From the NCBI GenBank assembly GCA_013054445.1, contig JAAMPI010000388.1, positions 1-39,892 on the forward strand: a DNA stretch of 39,892 nucleotides, written 5' to 3'. The notes below the pieces were generated by a model that worked only from the letters and a program-made list of their open reading frames with translations, did not search any database and was not told the DNA's origin. Each line of letters opens with the position of its first letter. The first letter of the stretch is position 1. Below, one piece after another: positions 31,501 through 39,892 of the stretch. This DNA comes from Cudoniella acicularis (taxonomy: Eukaryota > Ascomycota > Leotiomycetes > Helotiales > Helotiaceae). Both the position numbers and the translations under genes were made by a program.

Positions 31501-33033
31501 TTGTTAAGTAAAATGAATGGTCGTTTTGCGAGTTGTTTTCGTATATCCCCTTCATCTTGACTGATAATCAGTACCCGAATACGTCCGGGCTGCGCCTCTG
31601 ACTTGACGAGTGATGTGATCCACATCAAGATCCTCTTCTTCTCCTTCCTTTCACACTCATCTAGGCCATCTAGTACAATCCAAATAGTGTCAGGCCCATC
31701 CAAGGCAGATTCAACGAGCTTCTTTAGAGAATCAACGCTGTCTAGAGTAAGTTCGTTGCTTTTCGAGCATTCGTCGTAAATATAAGGCAATATCTCAATA
31801 TTGATACTGATTATTTGCGCCAAGAGTCCTTTCAAAATAGCAGCAAGAGAACTCCTACCTCTATCTTCATTCTTACAGTAGAAAAACAAGAGAGATCCCT
31901 TTTTAGATTCTTTCGTGGCGGCTATAATGCGTGAGGCAACGACAGACTTGCCTGCATATTAATTAATTAGCTTTAGATCCAGGTACTGAAAAAGCAAAAG
32001 AAAGAATAACTAACCAGCGCCGGGTATACCCTTGAGCCAAAGAATTTCAGTTTCTAAGTTCATTGGATTAAGCCAGGCTTTTATTTTCTCTTGACCAAAC
32101 AGCCATCCTCCAAAACTCGGGTCTTTTGACCAACATCTTGCCAAGCTCTCCTGATCGGAGTTGAAGTTTGCAGGTGATAATTTTTGAATAATGGAAACCA
32201 CCTGCTTTTTTCTTTCTGCGCTCTCCATTTCGGCGAATTGTTTGTCTTGCGCCTCACGAGACGCTTGATTTCTTTCTACCTCTACTAAAGAGGTTTGACT
32301 TTCAACATCACTTCGGTGCCGTCCAAGATTTTCTAGAAGTCGCTTGAAATGCCTATCGAAGTCCTTCCAAGCGGATCTAAAAACCTTCTGCCATGCTATC
32401 GCACTCTTAGAATCTTTGAAACTCAACCGTAGAGGCAGGACTTACATTTTCGTTTAAAGATAACTAAAGCTCGTCGATGGAATTCGAGTATGTCTTGATA
32501 CATCAGGCCCAAAACTCGTTGCATTGCTAGCTCACCAGCAAATAACTTATCATACTGAGCCAGTAGCGGAATAGTTTCCCCGATTTGCTCATACGCATTA
32601 AGCAAAGCATCTAGAGACTCAACAGAGGTCTTGGCAATCTATACTCCAGGTAAGCATCCCCCTTGAAAACTGCTTCGGAGGCTTACCTGAAGTAGGAATT
32701 TCACTGGCCCCTATTGTGATTTCAGTATCTGTGTAACATTTCACTATAGCATCAGTTGAAACTCACCCAAACAAATGCTACAAATACTGAGACATTCAAG
32801 AATATTTCAATAAGATTACTATACTGTTCCATGCCTTCTAGGAAACCCTGGAGGCGTGCCATGTTCTGCATCTTACGCTCGGATCCATGCATCCTTTGAA
32901 TATTTTTAATGGTATCATGAACATCGTCAAGCGTGGTGAGAGCAAAGTCCTCTTGCTCACGAGTACTAAGACCGATTTTAAATCTCTCTAGAGACTTGCG
33001 AAAAATCTCATCAGCACTGGAAGGAGTAGCCAT
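28514..33033 (-). CDS. NACHT receptor (NLR) with C2H2-like fingers and Tup1-like WD40
   Basis: Nine exons: 33033-32767, 32710-32687, 32638-32446, 32395-32015, 31951-31358, 31305-31194, 31141-30878, 30815-28853 and 28810-28514. All phases agree and give 1364 aa. Residues 1-200 are an N-terminal helical domain (FVAFVWGPVKFLLQ, then LLNAYEQIGETIPLL, ILEFHRRAL) found in many fungal NACHT proteins. Walker A is GIPGAGKS at 284-291. Walker B is IWIVLDGLDECE at about 378-389. A winged-helix-like part follows (IYDRIIQ, ILAWIVCARRQLLWHEIQ, HHTARSYLVD). Two C2H2-like fingers lie at about 803-860 (CPKEQC..H-K-H; CSYSGC..H..H). From about 1019 a WD40 propeller runs to the end (ALDIDLSFTFQHENVISS, SGSFDKTVRVWD, AAGSLDKSIWIWD, SGSKDYCVLCWD, ATASNDMTMRLW); its wording and blade order resemble Tup1/RcoA. 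The likely role is a STAND-type sensor in non-self recognition or regulated cell death. It looks intact. Confidence 0.85.
32687..32710 (-). other. 24-nt microexon of the NLR gene
   Basis: This exon encodes exactly eight residues, GPVKFLLQ. It is flanked by introns of 56 nt (32711-32766, GTGAGT..AATAG) and 48 nt (32639-32686, GTAAGC..TATAG). The motif FVW-GP-KFLLQ is conserved in this fungal NLR N-terminal domain, which is the main evidence that the microexon is real. Skipping it also keeps the frame. Confidence 0.75.
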
Positions 33034-33516
33034 TATAAAGGGAAAGACTTGTCTTGCTCTGTCTCGAAGTACTAATCGTCGAAGTGAGTATGGATGCAAC
33101 TGGGCATCACTTGAGCAAACTCAAGGATTTCTTTGATCTGAAAATCAAATCTGCCTTGCGTTGAGGATCGGGAGGCCGGTGGAGGCTGTGTTGTGACGTA
33201 GCTCGGTTAACAGCCTCACTTTTTACATATGGAGGAAAGTTTTGTCCCACCGCCGGTTGAAACTGTGTAGGCAAAACCAGGGCGGTGAGATAAAACTTGT
33301 CCCCTAAGCGAGCCTGTTAGATTGGGCAGGAGATCTTGACCAAGCAGGCTGTGTAGAGATGAAAAAATGGTGGCTATGCCATCCAGGCAAATCTCCTCGA
33401 CGAACCACTTCAATCTTGAAGAGCAGAAAAATTTGCGATGAAAACGGTCTCAAGCATTCGAATTTTCCCGGAAATAACGTTTTCTCCGGACTTACACGCG
33501 CTACGAATGGCCTGCC
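33034..33516. promoter_or_regulatory. Divergent intergenic region between the NLR and SNF2 genes
   Basis: A 483-bp spacer between two divergently oriented genes, so probably a shared promoter region. Only short frames are seen, none family-like. No TATA box is obvious on either strand. Confidence 0.4.
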
Positions 33517-35338
33517 ATGAATGCCAATCATCTACAACTCCCACGAAGTTTGAAGCGCAGCCGAACTGAAGAAGGACAGGAAGACAATATTTTGGAACCT
33601 TCCCAAAGAAAAAGGGGAGTCTTCGACAAGTGTACAAGTTCAAGGTGTGTCTAGACTTTCCCTCTCCCTCCAACATAATCTTGGCAAAGGGCTAACCACA
33701 GTGGACAGCCTCGAAGCGTCTTGCACGCGGTTGCCGACGCCAGTATCAAATAGGGGTCAGACCGAAGAATGTTCAAGTGAGTTTGCTAAATAATCAGTAT
33801 TATCGACTTTAGAAGTTTATTGGACTTCAATAGTTAACTTTAGCCAGCGAACCATTCCGAATCATGTGAAATACAAGGGCATGACCGGAAGGGAACCGAT
33901 GAGACCTTCTTTGAACCTCCATGCCATGCTGGTTCAGAAATATCCGATCATACTGGAGACCTGCCATCAAACCATATATGCTTAGGAATGGTACGAAGCA
34001 AAAGGCTCTACATTTTTTTTATCTTACCCCCGCTAGTTGGTGTGGATATATACTAACAGACATAGATTCTTGGAGCCAGGGCAGCCTTTATCAGAGGATT
34101 CTCACTCGACGAAGAAGGTTTCAAGTCACTTTTAAACAAGCGAAATGAGGATTTACCCCTTGTCTTGACAGTCGAGCCCGAATACTGCGCTTTACAGCTA
34201 CAGGGATCGAAGGTGAACATTGCAGTCTTAGACAAACGTACAACTTCCACACTCCAGCAGGTAAAATCGCAATTCAGCGCTGAGTTTCGGGCTTTCAAGG
34301 ATGACCACTCCATGTCCCAAACGGGAAAGGAGCCTAAGCATCAGCATCAAGCAAAAGTGGTCCACTTATTGATAGATATTTTTGGCTCAAGAGAGAAGGT
34401 CAGGGCGATTGGAACAGAATTATCGAAGGCACGATTCTACCTCCAGCATCCACATTCCCTTCCACCTTCCATGGAGTACGAAAATCCACATCTCTTCCGA
34501 TCCAAAAATAATAAGCATGAATTCGGGCAATTCGACCAAAATGATTTTGTTTTGAACCTTCCCGGCCCAATGATGGATGCACCAAAAGATGAGAAAAAAT
34601 CAACGGCGATTGAGCAGATCCTTCAGGCTCGTATTCAGTCTGATGAAATTCTCGAGTTCGAAGCGGACATCCGTGTGGAAACAAAACTACTCAGCCATCA
34701 AAAGCAAGCTCTACATTTCATACTACAACGGGAGAGCAACAACCAGAGTTTATCGCTTTGGAAAAGGAGAGATGTAAGAAGTGGATCCTGTTATGAGCAT
34801 GAAATAACTGGAGATCGAACACTAACCGTTCCGGCGAGTACTGGAGGGGGGATACTCGCAGATGATATGGGACTGGGGAAAACTTTGTCAATGATCTCGG
34901 CAATTGTCTCATCACTGGAGGAAGCGAACCTACACTCCCAGGAGCCCATAGGGCCGAATTTCCCATCAGAATTGTTCAAAAGCAAGGCAACCTTAGTCCT
35001 TGTACCATCATCAGGTGCTATTTTATCTTGAAGATTATAAATCGGAAACATACTGACTCTCACAAAGTTCTTCTTGATGGATGGCTTACCGAGATGCAAA
35101 GGTATGAACATTTAGAACACGAATATTTTGAACCTGTGCTGCTAACACAAAAAAAGCCACCTAAAGGAAGGAACACTCCAGGCCTGCAAATATCACGGCC
35201 AAAGTCGGCCATCAAGTCCCAAGCTACTACTCGACTATGATATCGTACTGACAACTTACGCCACTTTGTCAACTGATTATTCCAAGACTTCTTCCCCTCT
35301 GAGATTGATCAACTGGTTTCGAGTAGTACTAGATGAAG
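33517..35338 (+). pseudogene. SNF2/HLTF-like helicase, truncated at the DEAH motif
   Basis: Probable start ATG 33517 (MNANHLQLPRSLKRSRTEEG). Clear exons are 33844-33990, 34066-35014, 35068-35101 and 35157-35338, separated by GT-AG introns of 53-75 nt. The exon at about 33702-33776 cannot be joined in one frame to both neighbours, so the 5' part has either a frameshift or a splice I cannot resolve. SNF2 ATPase motifs appear in order: ICLGMI and a domain ahead of the helicase, LLSHQKQALHFILQRE (Q-motif region), GGGILADDMGLGKT (motif I), TLVLVPSSVLLDGW (Ia), DIVLTTYATLSTDY (Ib), WFRVVLDE (start of motif II). Everything after DE is missing, including AH, the RING finger and the C-terminal helicase lobe. 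A poly-C tract starts 18 nt later. It is either a 5' gene fragment or a victim of misassembly. The family acts in DNA repair and chromatin remodelling. Confidence 0.7.
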
Positions 35339-35356
35339 GTTCTTGCTCCCTTTTAA

Positions 35357-35419
35357 CCCCCCCCCCCCCCCCCCCCCCTCCCCCCCCCCCCCCCCCTCCC
35401 CCCCCCCCCCCCCCCCCCC
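35357..35419. repeat. 63-nt poly-C tract (61 C, 2 T)
   Basis: Uninterrupted C except T at 35379 and 35397. It lies directly after the truncated helicase and 487 bp before the XlnR start codon. Such a tract could form an i-motif or G-quadruplex. It could equally be a sequencing or assembly artefact marking a false join. Confidence 0.9.
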
Positions 35420-35905
35420 GCCGCGCCCCCTCCGGCGCGACTCGCGAGGTCGTTATTAAGTTACCAGGCCTTAGCACGAGCAAATGCGGCGGCCCTGGTC
35501 TCTCCACAGTCGAGTGCAATAAACTCCAGAGCATGCCCTTTCTCTTCCTCTGTCAATGCAGACGCAGATTGCAGACCCCGCCATTCTAATTGATTGCCCT
35601 GTCACCTGGTGGCGCCGTCCTGAGAGATCCGACGTCTTGTTTCTCTCTCCACTCTGCCTCTCACAAAGGGTCCTGCTGATGATCAAGGAGCCTGGAGCAA
35701 AGCAACCAGGGCCGTACCCCGGACCTCATCGAGCAGATCTTTCTTTTATAGAAGCTCCGGCTGCACATCTTTTTCTGAAGGCTGTCCGTCAAGCACGCTA
35801 TACTTCTCCACAATCTTTAACTTCTCTCCTCCCGGCCACCACCCACCCTCCTCCTCACACTTGCACAACCTCCTTCAGCGAAGCAGAAGTGGCAAGACTC
35901 TCAGG
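35420..35905 (+). promoter_or_regulatory. Promoter and leader region of the XlnR/Xlr1 gene
   Basis: About 490 bp between the poly-C tract and the XlnR start codon. It is pyrimidine-rich toward the gene (35800-35880, CTCCTCCC and CCACCCACCCTCCTCC), as is usual for fungal leaders. Several out-of-frame ATGs lie in it, so upstream open frames are possible. I did not find a convincing consensus XlnR site (GGCTAAA). Confidence 0.45.
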
Positions 35906-38900
35906 ATGCTCTCCAACCCTCTCCACCGCTTCTCGGCCTACAATGCCTTGCCCTCCAGCGGCATGATGGGCAACGGACATGTGCCATCGAACCACATGCA
36001 CTCGGGCCTCGACACGCTGGCCCACGGCTCGCAATACGCGCTTCAGCAACTTCAGCAGCACGTCGACGTTCACCAAAACTCCCAAGTTCACCGAAATCAC
36101 AACTCCAAGCACCGCCAGCATCCGTATGGGCCAGGCCCCACGAATGGGAGGTCCAATGGGACTGGAGCCTCAGGCCCAATCAGGAGACGAATCAGCCGAG
36201 CTTGTGACCAGTGCAACCAACTGCGAACAAAATGCGATGGCCAAGCCCCATGCGCTCACTGTGTTGGCAAGTCTCTCGCCAGAAGATTTTCGTGCCATGC
36301 TAACGAGTCTCAGAATTTGGATTGGGCTGCGAATACATTCGGGAGCGAAAGAAGCGGGGCAAGGCATCACGAAAGGACCTCGCACAGCAAGCAGCGGCGG
36401 CAGCAGCCAATGGCCAAAAATCCCCCACAGGCCAGTCCTCAGATGAGCGGTCACCCACCGAGTCTCGGAACGAAAGCGGCGGGTCAGCCACAACCTCGTT
36501 GACAAACGACAACTCCGAGTTCAAGCGGCCTCAAGTGCAGAGATCGCTGAGTTTGAACACCACTGGCCTTGACAATGGCTCTGCCCGCGAGGCCATGAAG
36601 GGAAGGCTGCGAGCCGGCAGCCTCGAGAGCCTTACAGAGCTCCCGAATGGCCATCAGCCTCACATGGTTAGTCGCGCGGAAGCGGATCAAATCGAAAGCC
36701 CCGCGTCCCTGAATATGAACGGCTATTCAAGCATGCACGGATATCGCTCTGCCCTAAATCCCCACATGATGAATGGCAGTGGCCATCCAAATTTCAGTGC
36801 CGGGCAAGGCTCTTTACCCGGTTACACAGATCTCCCTTACGCCATTCAAACTCAGAGCCCGACTCATTATCCGGGTAATACTCCGGGCCCCTTTCGTTTA
36901 GGCGATAGCCCTTTGCCCGGGTTCCCCATGGGGTCGGATGCTGCCTCTCCAGGAGGCTGGATGTCGTTGCCTTCTCCGTCAAATCAGTATCAACAACACG
37001 TGACGCAGAACTTCAACTCCACTCTCCGTTACCCCGTCCTGGAACCCCTCATCCCACACCTGGGGAACATCATCCCTTTATCCCTGGCCTGTGACTTACT
37101 GGACTTGTATTTTGCAAGCTCGTCATCGGCCTTGATGCATCCTACCTCACCTTATGTTCTCGGGTATGTCTTCCGAAAGCACTCTATCCTTCACCCAACC
37201 AAGCCAAGGCAATGCACCCCAGCACTGCTTGCCAGTATGTTGTGGGTTGTTGCCCAGACAAGTGATGCCGCTTTCTTGACAGCACCTCCATCATCAAGGG
37301 CTCGTATTTGTCAAAGACTTTTGGAGCTGACCGTTGGTCTACTCAAGCCCCTGATCCATGGACCGGCATCCGGCGACGCCTCGCCAAACTTCTCCAATAC
37401 CGTCGTCAATGGTGTTGCTCTTGGAGGTCTTGGTGTTTCCATGCCTGGATCCGTCGAGGCTGATGGGTTGAACGGGGAAACGAGTGCCTTTGGAGCCGCT
37501 GGTACCCTTGACGACGTAGTGACCTACATCCACTTGGCCACTGTCGTCTCAGCTAGCGAATACAAAGGCGCCAGCCTGAGATGGTGGAACGCCGCCTGGT
37601 CACTGGCCCGAGAATTAAAACTTGGAAGAGAGCTGCCGGCACATCCCGAAACCATGTCCCCTCAACAACCTGCCGAGGGGGTGGATGATATCGATGCCGA
37701 CGGTGAAGCCGACGAGCATGTCCAAAACGGATCTGGAATGATTACAGAGGAGGAAAGAGAAGAGCGGAGAAGGATCTGGTGGCTTTTATACACGGTTGAT
37801 AGACACCTCGCACTGTGTTATAACAGACCGCTCTTCCTGTTAGACATCGAGTGCGACGGCCTTCTCCAGCCAATGGACGACACGTTGTGGCAGGCTGGAG
37901 AATTCTACACTGGTGATTCAAGCATTCATATTACTTCCCCGAGTGGCACACCACGGATTAGAAGGAGAGGACCTAACTTTGAGTGTACCGGACATAGCAT
38001 ATTCGGATATTTCCTACCCCTCATGACTATCCTCGGAGAGATCGTAGATCTCTACCACGCCAAAAACCACCCTCGATTCGGCGTCGGTTTTCGATCAGCC
38101 CAGGAATGGGATGACTACGCCAGCGAAATCGCCCGCCAGCTAGATGCGTACGGACAAAGTCTCAAAGACTTCGAAGCGCGGCATCTCGGCCCGCAAGCCG
38201 AAGAGCAAAGCGAAAATACTATGGAAGGTATCACGTCAACGACCAACCCCGAACACACTGACATCGGCACGCCTTCTGTTCACTCAGTTCATACAGCTTC
38301 AAGTCATCACGTTTCGGAAGCAGATATTCAGACTCGTATAGTCGTTGCTTATGGCACACATGTCATGCACGTACTTCACATTCTTCTTGCAGGAAAATGG
38401 GATCCCATCTCCCTACTTGACGACAATGACCTTTGGATCTCCTCGCAAAGTTTCATCAATGCTACTGGTCACGCAGTGAGTGCTGCTGAAGCCATCAATA
38501 ACATTCTCGAGTACGATCCAGGTCTTGAGTTCATGCCATTCTTCTTTGGTGTGTATTTGCTGCAAGGGAGCTTTCTGCTTCTCCTAATTGCAGACAAGTT
38601 ACAAGTACGTAATTTTTTCCTTAATTTTTGTGCATATTTTCATCCTAACAAAATCTAGGTGGAAGCATCCCCCAGCGTCGTCAAAGCATGCGAGACAATT
38701 GTTCGTGCACACGAAGCGTGTGTAGTGACACTAAACACTGAATATCAAGTAAGCCCCTCCTCACTTCTCCATCTTCCCCTCCATGCAAAAACCTAACAAC
38801 CACCTTCAGCGCAACTTCCGCAAAGTGATGCGCTCAGCACTCGCTCAAGTTCGGGGACGCATTCCCGAAGACTTCGGCGAGCAACAGTTACGGCGGCGAG

Positions 38901-38953
38901 AAGTCCTTTCTCTCTATCGCTGGACAGGCGACGGAACTGGTTTAGCTCTCTGA
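35906..38953 (+). CDS. xlnR: Xylanolytic transcriptional activator XlnR/Xlr1
   Basis: Four exons: 35906-36266, 36314-38604, 38659-38748 and 38810-38953, giving 961 aa, close to the usual length of this regulator. The Zn2Cys6 cluster uses C100, C103, C110, C116, C119 and C126 ([27 protein letters not shown]), followed by the basic linker [13 protein letters not shown]. The middle homology region follows ([52 protein letters not shown]). The C-terminus is the conserved [20 protein letters not shown] to [12 protein letters not shown]. XlnR/Xlr1 activates xylanase, cellulase and pentose-pathway genes in response to xylose or xylan. The first intron (36267-36313, 47 nt) starts with GC and sits between the fifth and sixth cysteines; the other two are GT-AG (54 and 61 nt). 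ATG 35906 is the family-typical start ([13 protein letters not shown]). The gene looks intact. Confidence 0.95.
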
Positions 38954-39892
38954 TTCCTCTGATCGACTCGATATCCTAATCTTTGGGTGGTTTTTTAATA
39001 CTTGTTTTGTTTTTAACGACTGAATGGGTTTTGGCGCAGGTGGGGGCTTGTGATCAAATCAACGATCAATCAAACCATTATTCTTCAGGATGAAGATGGG
39101 CAGGAAAGGGGCATTTTGGGTATTCACAACAACATCATCATTTGCGTAGATGGCATTCTATGACTTGAACGACGGAGCTAATCGGGATTCTTTTTCGGGG
39201 GTCGGCAACAAAAATTGGGAGGGGTGTTTTATTTATGATTTTGCTTTTCTGATTTTTGCTGTATATAGTCTTTTTGGATGGTTTATTTTTTGTCAGAGAC
39301 TTTATCAGGCGTACTTCGCTGATGAAATGATGGATATGGAGGATGCCGGAAGGCGGTACATATGAACGATCTGGATGTGGATGATTGTCTTTTCTGTCTA
39401 TTGTTTATTGTCTAAGCTCTACTTACTAGTTCTCACGATCATCTCAAAATAGTCCCAAAAAAATAAAAGAAGAAAAAATTCATAAATTACTCAACTGTTC
39501 CTTGATTTTTGAGGTTGTAAACTACTACTCTTTACATCTGCATCTTCAACTCTATATTTTCGTCAGGACCATCATCACAGATTCATCACCACTTGGATAT
39601 CTCCATCACCACCCTGACCTCGACATCGCCATCACCACCACGGCATCTCCATCCTACAGCAAAACCTCACTGCCGCTCTCACTACCCCTCAACTTCAACT
39701 TCAACCACAACACCACAAAATCATCATCCACATTCACATCCATCTCCATGTTTCCGCATCCTCTACAACCCCTCCCTTTCTCTCCCCACTAATCGACCTC
39801 AATTTTTTTCTACTTTTCTTGGAAAAGGGGGTGACGTTACATCTTTCCCATCTATCACATCTCCAAGCTCAAAAACCTGCACAGCAAGCAAG
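38954..39892. other. 3' region of XlnR and start of the next intergenic space
   Basis: The first 450 nt are probably the XlnR 3' UTR. The open frame at 39150-39365 has no family likeness and probably arises by chance in it. From 39550 to 39790 the plus strand is CA/CT-rich (CATCACCAC repeats), like a fungal upstream promoter or leader of a gene beyond the window. No complete gene is seen. Confidence 0.4.

Noticed and set aside
35266..35589. Proline-rich protein across the poly-C tract
   Set aside because: The proline run is just translated poly-C; its N-terminal part belongs to the SNF2 exon and its C-terminal part is unrelated promoter sequence.
39150..39365. 71-aa frame after XlnR with a hydrophobic segment
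   Set aside because: Lies in the probable XlnR 3' UTR, has no family likeness and no promoter-like sequence of its own.
1..39892. Secondary-metabolite gene cluster
   Set aside because: The epoxide hydrolase and the SnoaL-like relic hint at one, but there is no polyketide synthase, NRPS, terpene cyclase, P450 or transporter nearby.
1..39892. CRISPR array, rRNA or bacterial operon signals
   Set aside because: No regularly spaced repeats and no rRNA-like sequence were seen, and the spliced gene structure is fungal.

Overview
This window looks like nuclear DNA of a filamentous ascomycete. The evidence is short (42-133 nt) GT-AG or GC-AG introns with CTAAC/CTGAC-type branch sites, fungal-only protein families (Zn2Cys6 regulator, fungal NACHT receptor, Pho85-type cyclin), and AT-rich relic stretches. 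The XlnR-type regulator at the right end and the general gene content suggest Leotiomycetes, perhaps a Botrytis/Sclerotinia relative; this is inference. I read all gene models and splice sites by eye from the sequence, with no alignment or expression data.

Layout. (1) 0.5-2.0 kb, +: a Pho85-type (Pcl6/7-like) cyclin. (2) 3.8-14.1 kb, all on the minus strand: a tandem array of five diverged BTB/POZ-domain genes. Two look intact (6.4-7.2 and 9.1-10.0 kb). One is broken by a frameshift and a stop (3.8-4.8 kb). One has four in-frame stops and a frameshift (11.1-12.3 kb). One is intact except for a C8-run frameshift (13.2-14.1 kb). (3) 16.0-17.7 kb, minus: a six-exon microsomal-type epoxide hydrolase. 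(4) 19.2-19.5 kb: a relic of a secreted SnoaL-like protein. (5) 20.4-21.8 kb, +: an intronless, charged, SAP-like protein of unknown role. (6) 22.75-22.92 kb: a palindromic element. (7) 23.5-25.4 kb, +: an unusual fusion of an NLR-type Helo-like N-terminal domain with a G1 cyclin. (8) 26.1-28.4 kb: AT-rich gene-free DNA with a MITE-like element. (9) 28.5-33.0 kb, minus: a complete nine-exon NACHT receptor of 1364 aa. It has two C2H2-like fingers and a C-terminal WD40 propeller resembling the corepressor Tup1/RcoA. (10) 33.5-35.3 kb, +: a SNF2/HLTF-like helicase cut off at its DEAH motif beside a 63-nt poly-C tract. (11) 35.9-39.0 kb, +: the xylanolytic activator XlnR/Xlr1, whose first intron is GC-AG and lies inside the zinc cluster.

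The most interesting part is 23.5-33 kb. Two immune-receptor-like genes there each carry a domain resembling a core cellular regulator: a G1 cyclin in one and a Tup1 propeller in the other. This recalls the integrated decoy domains of plant NLRs. The window otherwise mixes conserved housekeeping or regulatory genes at both ends with a fast-evolving middle of duplications, pseudogenes and mobile-element relics. There is no operon-like organisation.
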